Assembly: GCA_024699605.1 (NCBI GenBank)
Contig: JAILPJ010000087.1
Location: forward strand, 1 to 64,000
Reading direction: 5' to 3'
Source: Desulfovibrio sp.
GTDB taxonomy: Bacteria; Desulfobacterota; Desulfovibrionia; Desulfovibrionales; Desulfovibrionaceae
DNA: 64,000 bases
Shown: positions 16,472-24,845 of the stretch, piece by piece
Layout of the letters: each line of letters begins with the position of its first letter
How positions within the stretch are numbered: the stretch's first letter is position 1
Position numbers and translations under genes: made by a program
Notes under the pieces: generated by a model
What the model was told of the DNA's origin: nothing
What the model saw: the letters and a program-made list of their open reading frames with translations, nothing else
The model's database searches: none

Positions 16472-17713
16472 CTATCTCCGACCACATTGCTCTACGCGTA
16501 CAAAAGGAATTTCATACGACTGCTGTCCACCGTTGGCATCCCTGAAGACCCATGAACACGGGGTATGCTGTCCTTTTCCCCGACAGGTCATTTCCGCCTG
16601 TCCCCAACGTTCACCATCTGAGCAAACCGCTCCTTGGGAACGCACATGCAAAATGCCATTGCCGGAAAGCCTGGCCTGGGTGCCCCCCACGCAACGGCGC
16701 TTGCCCTGAGGATCAATGACTCGGCGCTTGCCGTTTTTGCCATGCTGGCCGAAACAAAAACATTCATAAATTGTCCGTTTTGAATAGTATTCGGGCCGCG
16801 TGCCTTGCCAGCAGCCTTCGAGAAAATCAAGATTCCCGGTCTTGGCAGACTCCTTGGGGATCTGCAATTCCTCGCCGACCTTGGGACGCCTTGCTTGCCG
16901 GGGCGTCTGAGGCTTGGGCTTTTCCTCGGGTTTAGCCTGAGGTTTTTCCTGCCTTCTGGCTTCAGGCTTTTCCTTGGGTTTCTCTTTTGGTTTTTCGCTG
17001 CTGGCCTGAGGCTTGGGTTTTTCACGGGCAGGGTTTTCCGCCCGTGGCTTGCCCGGTACTTCGGAAAGCGGCAGCATGCTCCAGAGCTGTGCAGGTCCCT
17101 CACGCACAGGCACCTCACGCACAGGCACCTCTTCTACGGGCCGAACTTGGGCAGGTCTTTGGGGGGAAGGCCGCTCTTGCAGCACTGGCTGTTGTGGCCT
17201 GACCGTTTCCTGCCGCACAGGCGGCTTCAGGGATGTCTCTTGCGGCTTTCCAAGATCTTGCGGTTTTTCTGCCTTGGCTTCTTTTTTTTCTTCCTGCACA
17301 CGACTTGTAGGCCTTGTGGCTAACGCCCCATGGCTCGGTTTGGGCACAACAATCCCCGATGGCAGAACCAGGCTTCCGTCGGGCCGCTCTGTATAGCCTT
17401 CAGGAAGAGAGCCAAAGGGATACTCAAATTGGCCGTTACGGTGGATAATCACGCCCTCGTCGGTAATCAGGCTGCCATCATCGCTGACAATCCAGCCTTC
17501 AGGCACAACAAGCCAAGGATTTACCCTGCGACCGTCGGGCAAAATGATCAGAGTCTCTTCCTGAGGCTCAGCTGGCACAAGCGGCGCGTTGCTTAAGCCG
17601 TATTCTTCGGGGGCAGCCCAAAGTGCCACGGGAGCCATCAAAAGCCCCAAAAAACCAAGACCAAAGACGAATATCCATAGGCGAAGAAACGAGATATGCA
17701 TTGACTGTCTCAT
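16472..17713 (-). CDS. Exported protein with Pro/Glu/Lys-rich linker and four-Cys C-terminal domain
   Basis: 413 residues, no named family recognised. Residues 1-38 are a signal peptide ending ALWAAP. Residues 55-125 contain short beta-type repeats built on DGR/DGS followed by PEG or DEG (LPDGRR, SDDGSL, RPDGSL). A low-complexity linker rich in Pro, Glu and Lys runs to about 290. Residues 294-413 form a compact domain with cysteines whose spacing (13 then 9 residues between the last three) equals that in the next gene's product. The start at 17713 is 4 nt from the upstream stop and the gene overlaps nothing; srfB begins 1 nt after it ends. Probably periplasmic, possibly binding the cell wall or outer membrane through the basic/Pro-rich linker. 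Confidence 0.7.
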   Translation of the reverse strand: MRQSMHISFLRLWIFVFGLGFLGLLMAPVALWAAPEEYGLSNAPLVPAEPQEETLIILPDGRRVNPWLVVPEGWIVSDDGSLITDEGVIIHRNGQFEYPFGSLPEGYTERPDGSLVLPSGIVVPKPSHGALATRPTSRVQEEKKEAKAEKPQDLGKPQETSLKPPVRQETVRPQQPVLQERPSPQRPAQVRPVEEVPVREVPVREGPAQLWSMLPLSEVPGKPRAENPAREKPKPQASSEKPKEKPKEKPEARRQEKPQAKPEEKPKPQTPRQARRPKVGEELQIPKESAKTGNLDFLEGCWQGTRPEYYSKRTIYECFCFGQHGKNGKRRVIDPQGKRRCVGGTQARLSGNGILHVRSQGAVCSDGERWGQAEMTCRGKGQHTPCSWVFRDANGGQQSYEIPFVRVEQCGRR

Positions 17714-17717
17714 TGCG

Positions 17718-18992
17718 CTACTCTGCGCTGAGTTTTAAAAAGACCGCTTTCCATTGACCACCGTCAGCATTGATACCATGGCACTCTGTTTTGCCCATAC
17801 TCTTGCGGCATTCAATGGTATTGGCCCGGTAGCTGGATCCGCCCTCACAGACAAGGGCATCATGTTCAATGGCGAGCACATTGTCCTGAAAGGACGCTCT
17901 GGCAGGACCAGAACAGCGGCCATTCTTTTCATAGATATGCCCGGTTCCCTGCCCATCGGATCCAAAGATAAATTCCACCTGCACAGGCTCTTGCGTGTGT
18001 GAATTGAAAAGACCCGTTGCACAGAGCCAGCGGCCGGCCAGAAAACCGGTATCTTTGACATTTTCCGGAATCACAAGCTCTTCCTTGGGCGCTTCAGGCA
18101 AAAGAGCCGGCGGAACATCGGGCTTGGGTTTCTCTTGCTGGGTAATAGGGGGCAAAATACCCGTAGGTTTTGGCAAATCCCCGCGGCGACAGGCTGCAAG
18201 CAGCTGCAAGGCTTGTTCTTCGAGTTCCAGACGCTCATGGTCCAGAGCCAAAAGCTTAAGTTGCAGTCCTCGCTCTCGTATCTCATCAGCACTCATCAGA
18301 GAAGGGAGATGCCCAAGACTCATTCCCGAAAGAGCTTTCTGGCGACCGAAATCAGCAAAAAGCAAAACGGCAATGGCCAAACAAAGCAAGAAGGGAATCA
18401 GCCAGGCAAGACAACCCGCTCTCTTCTTTTCCTCCACAGGCACCGCAACCACTGGCGCTTTACTGGCCGGCTCTGGAGCAGGTGCCTGCTCGGCCTGTAC
18501 GGGCAAAACGTTCCCCACGCGCAAGTCACAGAGATTGCAGACAGTCGCATCATTCGAACCCGGACCAAAGCCCCAACAGGTGACCACAGGCCGATCATCG
18601 ACAACATAGAGATCGTCGTCGCTCGGATAGAGCAGGGCCAGTTTCAGGAGATTGCCACGCGTGACTTTCTGCGGATCCCCTTTGGCTATCAGCTCGTCGG
18701 CATAGGCATTGACGTCAGCGGCAAGAGCGGCAAACTCAGCGGTCTGGGCGTTTTTTTCAGCCTCTGAGAGATCCTGATAGCAGCGGACATTGCCAGTAAA
18801 AGGAACATACCAATCAACAAAGCCTTCCTCTTTGTTGAACACAGGCTCAGCAAAGGCCTGCGCGTGCCGCTCGTCAAAATGCCGGCGAATGGTTTCCTGA
18901 ATCTGCGCAAAGCACTCGGACGGCATGATACCCTGATAGGCCAGAGCATTAATCTTGGCACGGGCAATGGTCCGGATCAGTGTGGTTCGCAT
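17718..18992 (-). CDS. Bitopic membrane protein with four-Cys periplasmic domain; possible SrfA counterpart
   Basis: 424 residues. Residues 1-165 are soluble and contain VDWYVPF (about 59-65), VVDDRPVVTCWGFGP (about 130-144) and a CNLC pair. A Pro/Ala/Glu-rich joint is followed by a membrane segment at 194-212 preceded by EEKKR, so the N-terminal part should be cytosolic. A helical stretch (230-270) leads to a C-terminal domain (314-424) homologous to that of the following gene, with four aligned cysteines. In Salmonella srfA adjoins srfB and srfC, so by position this could be the SrfA counterpart; I cannot confirm it by sequence. GAGGGGA lies before the ATG. Spacing to the next gene is 4 nt. 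Confidence 0.65.
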   Translation of the reverse strand: MRTTLIRTIARAKINALAYQGIMPSECFAQIQETIRRHFDERHAQAFAEPVFNKEEGFVDWYVPFTGNVRCYQDLSEAEKNAQTAEFAALAADVNAYADELIAKGDPQKVTRGNLLKLALLYPSDDDLYVVDDRPVVTCWGFGPGSNDATVCNLCDLRVGNVLPVQAEQAPAPEPASKAPVVAVPVEEKKRAGCLAWLIPFLLCLAIAVLLFADFGRQKALSGMSLGHLPSLMSADEIRERGLQLKLLALDHERLELEEQALQLLAACRRGDLPKPTGILPPITQQEKPKPDVPPALLPEAPKEELVIPENVKDTGFLAGRWLCATGLFNSHTQEPVQVEFIFGSDGQGTGHIYEKNGRCSGPARASFQDNVLAIEHDALVCEGGSSYRANTIECRKSMGKTECHGINADGGQWKAVFLKLSAE

Positions 18993-19019
18993 AGTTTCCC
19001 CTCTTTGCGCGCCAAAGCA

Positions 19020-19271
19020 CTAAGGCATCTGCCACTTGGCCTGAGCTTCACAGGGTGAAAGCGTAAGCAAATGCTGAAGATAACGCATCCGCTCCTCAAG
19101 CTTCCCCTGTCGCAACTGGGCCTGGGCCTGGGCGTCACGCGAAAGCCTGATCTCGTTCTGCCATTTCTGGTAGAATTCAAAACCGACAATGGCAAGAATC
19201 AAGAGCAAGAGTATCGTCACAAAGAACAGCGCTCCTGGCCCTGTTCTTTTAGCAGCCATCTGTTCTGACAT
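19020..19271 (-). CDS. Small single-pass membrane protein
   Basis: 83 residues: a short N-terminal tail, one hydrophobic segment at about 14-31 and a charged, probably coiled-coil C-terminal part rich in Gln, Arg and Glu. No family is recognised. The gene is kept as real because it is tightly placed in the cassette (13 nt after the lipoprotein gene, 27 nt before the bitopic gene) in the same direction and shows the topology common among accessory subunits of envelope complexes. It has a single Cys near the end. Confidence 0.6.
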   Translation of the reverse strand: MSEQMAAKRTGPGALFFVTILLLLILAIVGFEFYQKWQNEIRLSRDAQAQAQLRQGKLEERMRYLQHLLTLSPCEAQAKWQMP

Positions 19272-19284
19272 ACTTCCTCACAGA

Positions 19285-20061
19285 TCAGGCATCGATTTCC
19301 TGGAGACGGGCCGTAAAATCACGCTGATTGGTAACACTCTGGTTTTCAGCCTGCTGCTTCTGCCGGGACACTTCATTGACGCGCGAGGTCAGGTTCTGCT
19401 TACGATGCTTGACCTGTGACAAACGCTTGCTGCCACTGCGCTTCATGTTGCGTTCTTCTTCCACAAAAGCCTGCTCATATTGCCGATCAAGGTCGCGGCC
19501 GTTGTTCACCGCATTGCCCAAAAGCGCAATGGCTTCTTCGCGGCCTGAGGTGATCTCGCCATAGCGTTCTTCGGCTTCTCTGCGGCTGATACGGCGTGTA
19601 CGAATATCATTGAGCAAAACCTTGAATTCTCTGTCGTAACAATCAAGGGTTGTTCTGGCCGAAGCACTGACAATATCGAGGCTTCTGATATCGCCGTCGA
19701 TATCTTCCAGATAGCTGGCCATACGACGGTTTTCATCGCTGATCTGCTTTTTCTTGGCGTAGATATTGCCAACCACAGCGCCAGTGGCCGCTCCGGCCAC
19801 ACCGCCAACCAATGCCCCCTCAGCCTTGCCTGTGGTCAAAAAACCAAGAAGGGCGCCGCCCATGGCACCGAGCAGGGCTCCACCGGCCGTGCCCTTAGCC
19901 ACATTATGTTCAGAAGCGCGCAGATCATGAATAGGACGATAACAGGCAGGATAATAATGCACATTGGTCTGCTGGCTACCGTATTTACTGGCACAACCGC
20001 TCAAGAGGGCAGAGGGAAGGACCAGAGCCAAGGCCAAGAGAAATAACAGGGATTTACGCAT
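19285..20061 (-). CDS. Glycine-zipper lipoprotein
   Basis: 258 residues. The signal peptide ends in the lipobox LLSGC (Cys 23), so the protein is lipid-anchored; Ala follows the Cys, which fits transport to the outer membrane. Residues about 58-100 are a double glycine zipper (GTAGGALLGAMGGALLG, then GALVGGVAGAATGAVVG), a helical hairpin able to insert into membranes. The rest is a long coiled coil with many Arg and Glu residues. It stands 41 nt downstream of the SPFH gene. By analogy to TagQRST systems, where TagQ is an outer-membrane lipoprotein, this is the candidate outer-membrane end of the machine; that is inference from position and anchoring only. Confidence 0.75.
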   Translation of the reverse strand: MRKSLLFLLALALVLPSALLSGCASKYGSQQTNVHYYPACYRPIHDLRASEHNVAKGTAGGALLGAMGGALLGFLTTGKAEGALVGGVAGAATGAVVGNIYAKKKQISDENRRMASYLEDIDGDIRSLDIVSASARTTLDCYDREFKVLLNDIRTRRISRREAEERYGEITSGREEAIALLGNAVNNGRDLDRQYEQAFVEEERNMKRSGSKRLSQVKHRKQNLTSRVNEVSRQKQQAENQSVTNQRDFTARLQEIDA

Positions 20062-20102
20062 AGCTCCTCCAGAAAAACTTCGCTCAGAAAAATGGCGAGA
20101 GA

Positions 20103-21041
20103 TTAGTGACTGGCATCCATGCCCTGACCGCTTTTAATGATCCTGGTCATTGCGGCCACCATGCCTGCGGCATCAGCTACATTGGCGGGAATGATCATGG
20201 TATTGCCAGTACGCGCAAGCTCGCCAAACTGTTCAAGATAGTTTTCGGCCAGACGCATTTGGGCCGCAGCAATGCCATTGCTTGAGTCCATCTGCTCACC
20301 TATTAATCTCAGTCCGTCAGCCGTTGCCTGAGCAACCATACGAATCTGCTCGGCTTCACCTTGGGCCTTATTGATCATAGCCTGCTTCTGACCCTCACTT
20401 TTGGCAATGACCGCTCCCTTTTCGCCTTCAGCGAGATTGATCTTGGACTGTTTTTCACCTTCACTCTGGGCGATGGCGGCACGCTTTTCACGTTCAGCAC
20501 GCATCTGCTTTTCCATGGCTTCCATCACCGTCATGGGCGGTGTGATATCACGGATTTCATAGCGCAACACCTTGACCCCCCAAGGGGCTGTAGCGGCATC
20601 CAGGGCTTCCACCACTTCCTGATTGATGCGTGTACGCTCCTCAAAGGTTTTATCCAATTCCAGCTTACCGATCACCGAACGCAATGATGTCTGTGCCAGC
20701 TGAATAGCACCCCATTCGTAGTCGGAAATGCCATAAGCGGATTTTTCCGGTGTGATCACCTGCAGATAGAGCACGCCGTCAATATCCACACTGACATTGT
20801 CTTTTGTAATACAGGTCTGCTTGGGGACATCTAGGACCTGTTCCTTCAAGGAACGTTTATAGGCCGTGACGTCGATAAAAGGCACAAGGATGTGGAAGCC
20901 GGCATAGAGGACCTTGCTGAATTTGCCCAGACGCTCGACAATATACGCTGACTGATTGGGAACAACCACAGCAGTTTTGACCAGCACGACAATGACAAAA
21001 ATGGCAAGGAGCCCAAGGCCGACAAATGTTTCAATTTCCAT
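20103..21041 (-). CDS. SPFH/Band 7 (stomatin-like, QmcA-type) membrane protein
   Basis: 312 residues with an N-terminal membrane segment (about 5-25), the SPFH domain starting VVVPNQSAYIVERLGKF and including YAGFHILVPFIDV and the RSVIGKLELDKTFEER segment, then a helical part with the repeated EGEKQ / AEGEKGA / SEGQKQA pattern typical of stomatin/QmcA proteins. Such proteins form large oligomers marking membrane microdomains and often bind proteases or NfeD partners. The start at 21041 follows GGAGG; the 32 extra codons of the longest ORF overlap the NfeD gene and are not family-like. The adjacent NfeD gene (13 nt) supports the classic pair. Confidence 0.92.
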   Translation of the reverse strand: MEIETFVGLGLLAIFVIVVLVKTAVVVPNQSAYIVERLGKFSKVLYAGFHILVPFIDVTAYKRSLKEQVLDVPKQTCITKDNVSVDIDGVLYLQVITPEKSAYGISDYEWGAIQLAQTSLRSVIGKLELDKTFEERTRINQEVVEALDAATAPWGVKVLRYEIRDITPPMTVMEAMEKQMRAEREKRAAIAQSEGEKQSKINLAEGEKGAVIAKSEGQKQAMINKAQGEAEQIRMVAQATADGLRLIGEQMDSSNGIAAAQMRLAENYLEQFGELARTGNTMIIPANVADAAGMVAAMTRIIKSGQGMDASH

Positions 21042-21054
21042 CAAAACCTCCACC

Positions 21055-21510
21055 CTACGAATCTGAAGACGCTCGCTGAACTTCAAGGAGCAGAGCATCG
21101 TCCTGGCTGACGGAGCGCACTCGCACCTGTGTTCCACTGGCTAAGGGCTCACTGGCTTTGGCCCGCCAAAAGCTGCCATCCACCTCGATCTCCCCGATCT
21201 CATCCGGTCCCAGTTTCTTGCTGACCCGTCCCAAATGACCGCAAAGCGGATGGGCGACTGTTTCTGAACTTGTCTTGACGACACTCGCGCCGCCAAAAAT
21301 GACGGCGAGTTTGCGGCGCAAAACCACAAGACTGAGAAGGGAGACAACAATGAAGATCAGAAGCTGGCCTTGCAGGGCAAGGCCAAAAAAATACCCAAGA
21401 CAGGCCGCAAAGGCACCAATGCCAAAAAACATCAGCACCAGATGCGGCAGGAGAAGATCAATGCCCAGAAAAATCAGGCCAGTGATAAACCAGATCAGGG
21501 CTGCGCTCAC
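21055..21510 (-). CDS. NfeD-like (YbbK-type) membrane protein
   Basis: 151 residues: two or three N-terminal membrane helices (about 3-20, 24-42, 47-63) with the PHLVLMFFGIGA motif, and a C-terminal OB-fold domain (about 85-146) with GRVSKKLGPDEIGEIEVDG. This is the short NfeD form without the ClpP-like protease domain, which normally pairs with an SPFH protein, as here. It starts at GTG 21510, overlapping the stop of the preceding gene as GTGA, so translation is coupled. Within this cassette the pair may organise a membrane platform for the other components. Confidence 0.9.
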   Translation of the reverse strand: MSAALIWFITGLIFLGIDLLLPHLVLMFFGIGAFAACLGYFFGLALQGQLLIFIVVSLLSLVVLRRKLAVIFGGASVVKTSSETVAHPLCGHLGRVSKKLGPDEIGEIEVDGSFWRAKASEPLASGTQVRVRSVSQDDALLLEVQRASSDS

Positions 21511-22484
21511 GCCCCAGCCTCCCCACTTGCTTGTGCCGTGTCCAGATCAATAACTCGTCCCTGGAACCAGACATAGGCGTCAATCTCGTCACCCACCTTG
21601 GGCTCGTAGCCCTTAAGATTGAGCTTGGCCACATAGATGGGCAAATTGAGCGGCGGACGATTCTCAAAGGGGAAACGGGTATAGAGAATCTTCATGGGCA
21701 TTTTTTCCAGCTGACAATCATCGACATCAAGGACTTGCGCTCTGATCTGGTATTCGCCAAAGGCCTGACCAGGATGAATGAGGTGCTTGCCCGCTACGTT
21801 GACCTTGAAAGGCGGCACGTCGAGACGGGTTTTATCGGGATTGGCTTCCAGCCAGGCCTGAGCATAGGCTTCGTAGTTGGGACCTTGGGTGATGGTAATC
21901 TCGTCAAGCAAGGCCTTGCGCACACCAAAAGCCAAAGCCCCCAGCAAAAAAGTATGCGTGACAGCCTCAGTCAAATCGTTTTTATCGCGCAGATAGAGGG
22001 GATCATAAAACCACATGGGCTGCCCCTCTTCGAGCATGGCAACTCCCACATTGGCTCCGCAGCCTTCATCCCACGGGTGCACGCAACTCACGGTGAGATC
22101 ATTGGGCAGCCCCTCAAGCAAAGGCACAGCACTCACAGGCCGTAATTGCCCGTCTTTGGGGCCTTGCAGCAAAACCGAGGCCCGCAAAGGCTCTTCCTTG
22201 GGCCAGGCCAGAAGCACATACTCATTGTCCTGCACTGTCCACTGCCAGGCAGGCCTGGTCGCGCCTTCCTTAAGCACTGTGCCTACGACCTGGGGGATGA
22301 GAACATGCGGGGGGATGCCGGAAACAGCCGTCCAAGCAGCTCCCAGGCTTTCCAGATGTCTGCGCTGCTCACCGCTCAACGTCTGTTTTACGGTTTTTTC
22401 TTCGGGCATTTTGTCCTTGCTCAGCGCTTCAGAGGCAATGGCAGAGCGAAGCTGCGTCTTGGGATCTTTTTTCTGAGCACTCAT
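21507..22484 (-). CDS. Hypothetical soluble protein opening the SrfBC cassette, coupled to pnp
   Basis: 325 residues, unrecognised. The first 40 residues are polar and charged. The middle part has YVLLAWPKEEPLR, VHPWDEGCGANVGV and PMWFYDPLYLRD segments that suggest an alpha/beta domain. The C-terminal 60 residues (KVGDEIDAYVWFQGRVID) look like a small beta barrel. No signal peptide or membrane segment is seen. The ATG lies 2 nt after the pnp stop with GGAG inside the last pnp codons, so its translation, and likely transcription, depends on pnp. It ends in a 4-nt overlap with the NfeD gene. It therefore seems to be the first gene of the cassette. Confidence 0.7.
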   Translation of the reverse strand: MSAQKKDPKTQLRSAIASEALSKDKMPEEKTVKQTLSGEQRRHLESLGAAWTAVSGIPPHVLIPQVVGTVLKEGATRPAWQWTVQDNEYVLLAWPKEEPLRASVLLQGPKDGQLRPVSAVPLLEGLPNDLTVSCVHPWDEGCGANVGVAMLEEGQPMWFYDPLYLRDKNDLTEAVTHTFLLGALAFGVRKALLDEITITQGPNYEAYAQAWLEANPDKTRLDVPPFKVNVAGKHLIHPGQAFGEYQIRAQVLDVDDCQLEKMPMKILYTRFPFENRPPLNLPIYVAKLNLKGYEPKVGDEIDAYVWFQGRVIDLDTAQASGEAGA

Positions 22485-22486
22485 AA

Positions 22487-24685
22487 CTAGCTCCTGGGGC
22501 CGCGACCACGGCCTCTCTGACCTTCGCGATCACCATGCGGTCTACGCGGTGCTTCCGGTTCCCAGACCTGACCCTGGCGCTCAAAAAGTACCGCTTTGCG
22601 ACTGGCCCGAACACGATCGCCCACGATTTCGATAACCTTGACTTCCATCTCTTCACCCACACGGGTAACATCCTCAACCTTCTGCACCCGACCGGTGTCA
22701 AGCTGGGAGATGTGCACCAGCGCTTCCACATTGGGCAAAATTTCCACAATAGCGCCTATCTCCAGAAGCTTGCGCACCTTGCCCTGATAGTTCTTCCCCA
22801 CCTCAGGACGCTGATCATAATAGGTAATGAGTTCAGACGCCTTTTCCAGGGCTTCCTTGGTGGGCGCAAAAATGGAAATTTTGCCGGAATCGTCAATATC
22901 CACAGACGCGCCTGTCGCCTGGGTGATAGCCTTGATATTCTTGCCTCCAGGGCCAATGATCAGACGAATAATATCGGGATTGACCTCGATTTCTCTGTGT
23001 TGCGGCGCATAGGCCGACAATTCACCGCGCGGGCCGGCAATGATCTTGGTCATCTCGCCTAAGATATGCAGACGAGCCTCGTGAGCAGCGCGCATGGCCT
23101 GACGCATAATATCCGTCGTCAGTCCCGTGATCTTGATATCCATCTGAATGCCTGTCACGCCCTCAGCCGTGCCGGCAATCTTGAAATCCATATCGCCCAG
23201 GGCGTCTTCGTCACCCAAAATATCCGTCAACACAACGACCTTGTCGCCTTCTTTAATCAAGCCCATAGCCACACCAGCCACAGGCGCACTGACCGGCACA
23301 CCGGCATCCATCAGAGCCAGGGAACCTCCGCAGACAGCGGCCATGGAAGAGGAACCGTTAGATTCCACAGTCTCCGAAACCACTCTGACCGTAAAGGGAA
23401 AGTCTTCCATGGAAGGCAAGGTGGGTCTGAGGGATTTTTCCGCCAGGGCTCCGTGCCCGATCTCACGCCGAGAGACGCGCACGGGTTTGACTTCACCGAC
23501 ACTAAAGGGGGGAAAATTGTAGTGCAGCATGAAACGCTTACTGACATCACCGCTCAGGGAATCGACTTTCTGCTCATCGGCGCTGCTGCCAAGCGTTGTG
23601 ACAGCCAACGACTTGGTCTCGCCTCTGCGAAAAATGGCTGAACCGTGCGCTCTGGGCAGAACTCCGGTCTGAATCTGAATGGGACGCACGGTTTTGACAT
23701 CGCGCCCATCAATGCGCAGCCCCTCATTGATAATCCGCGCGCGCACGACGCTTTTCTCCAGCTCGCCAACAATATCGCCCACACTCTTCAGAGCAGCTTC
23801 GTCTTCGGCAAACTGCGGATCCTGGGCGATTTCTTCCTGAACATGCAGTCGCAGATTTTTACGCGCTTCCTTGCGCTCCATTTTTTCGGGAATTTGCATA
23901 GCCGCTTCTATGCCGTGTTTTCTGGCAAGTTCCTCCACTCGTTCCCGCAGCTGAAGATTTTCGGTGTGCGGAACATAGGGCATTTTCTCCTTGGCACAGA
24001 GACGGGCAAGTTCTTCCTGAGCATCAATCAGCGGCTGGATAGCCTGGCGGCCAAAATCAAGGGCATCAATAATCACGTCTTCAGGCACAAAACTCGCTTC
24101 GCCTTCCACCATGGTCAAGGCATCGCGTGAAGCCGCAAAGACAATATTCAGATCACTTTCCGCCTGTTCGGCAAAAGTGGGGTTTAGGACAAATTCACCG
24201 TTGATCCGTCCCACGCGGCCTCCGGCTACAGGGCCGGCAAAAGGCAGGGATGAAATCAAAACCGCAGCAGAAGCTCCGGTCAAAGCCAGAACATCAGATT
24301 CATTTTCCGCATCAGCGGAAATAACTGTGGCCAGGACCTGCACATCCTGCATCAAATCCTTGGGAAAAAGCGGCCTGATGGGGCGATCAATGAGACGGGA
24401 AACCAGTGTCTCACGTTCCGAGGGCCGACCAATTTCTCTTCTGAAAAAACTGCCGGGAATGCGGCCTGCGGCGTACATGCGCTCGCTGTATTCAACGGTC
24501 AGAGGGAAAAAGCCCTTATCAAATTCCAGGGCCTGTGAGCAGACCGTAACCAAAACCACGGTGCCACCACACTGAATCCAGACCGATCCGTCCGCTTGAT
24601 TGGCAAGACGACCACTCTCAAAGAGTATCTCCTTCTGACCCAGTCGGGCACTCACCCGCGTGGGCGAAAAAATATCCTGAAACAT
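22487..24685 (-). CDS. pnp: Polyribonucleotide nucleotidyltransferase (PNPase)
   Basis: A 732-residue 3'-5' phosphorolytic exoribonuclease. Domains in order: first RNase PH (about 10-215), linker helices, second RNase PH (about 310-550, with FRRGETKSLAVTTLG and the DILGDEDALGDMDFK segment), KH domain (IIGPGGKNIKAI) and S1 domain (about 615-690), ending in an Arg/Gly-rich tail. ATG 24685 with AAGGA 7 nt upstream is preferred to a TTG two codons earlier. It follows rpsO, the conserved bacterial order, with a terminator and a second strong hairpin in the 197-nt gap that may control its expression. The SrfBC cassette begins 2 nt after its stop. Confidence 0.98.
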   Translation of the reverse strand: MFQDIFSPTRVSARLGQKEILFESGRLANQADGSVWIQCGGTVVLVTVCSQALEFDKGFFPLTVEYSERMYAAGRIPGSFFRREIGRPSERETLVSRLIDRPIRPLFPKDLMQDVQVLATVISADAENESDVLALTGASAAVLISSLPFAGPVAGGRVGRINGEFVLNPTFAEQAESDLNIVFAASRDALTMVEGEASFVPEDVIIDALDFGRQAIQPLIDAQEELARLCAKEKMPYVPHTENLQLRERVEELARKHGIEAAMQIPEKMERKEARKNLRLHVQEEIAQDPQFAEDEAALKSVGDIVGELEKSVVRARIINEGLRIDGRDVKTVRPIQIQTGVLPRAHGSAIFRRGETKSLAVTTLGSSADEQKVDSLSGDVSKRFMLHYNFPPFSVGEVKPVRVSRREIGHGALAEKSLRPTLPSMEDFPFTVRVVSETVESNGSSSMAAVCGGSLALMDAGVPVSAPVAGVAMGLIKEGDKVVVLTDILGDEDALGDMDFKIAGTAEGVTGIQMDIKITGLTTDIMRQAMRAAHEARLHILGEMTKIIAGPRGELSAYAPQHREIEVNPDIIRLIIGPGGKNIKAITQATGASVDIDDSGKISIFAPTKEALEKASELITYYDQRPEVGKNYQGKVRKLLEIGAIVEILPNVEALVHISQLDTGRVQKVEDVTRVGEEMEVKVIEIVGDRVRASRKAVLFERQGQVWEPEAPRRPHGDREGQRGRGRGPRS

Positions 24686-24763
24686 CAACAATCCTTCAGA
24701 GGGCCAAATACATGGCCATTTGCAATGTGCTCAACAACAAGAGAATTCCAAGCTGAAGGGGTG

Positions 24764-24801
24764 TCCGGGAAAAACAGCCGCCCCCGGCTGCTTTTCCCGG
24801 A
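24764..24801 (-). promoter_or_regulatory. Long hairpin in the pnp leader
   Basis: An inverted repeat of about 17 bp (left arm 24764-24780, right arm 24785-24801) with one unpaired position and a 4-nt loop lies between rpsO and pnp, about 80 nt before the pnp start. No T run follows it on the minus strand, so it is unlikely to be a terminator. In E. coli the pnp leader contains a double-stranded stem cut by RNase III, after which PNPase represses its own synthesis; the position and shape here fit such a control element, by analogy only. Confidence 0.6.
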
Positions 24802-24845
24802 TCCCCCTTCCTAACTGCGTGCAGATGACAAAGCGCAAAAAAGAC

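Noticed and set aside
16900..17320. Tandem repeat array in the exported-protein gene
   Set aside because: The Pro/Glu/Lys-rich linker has low-complexity bias but no regular repeat unit; treated as a linker.
3690..22484. A type VI secretion locus
   Set aside because: TagRST-like and vWA parts are present, but no sheath, baseplate, ClpV, IcmF, Hcp or VgrG gene is seen, so calling it a T6SS would be wrong.
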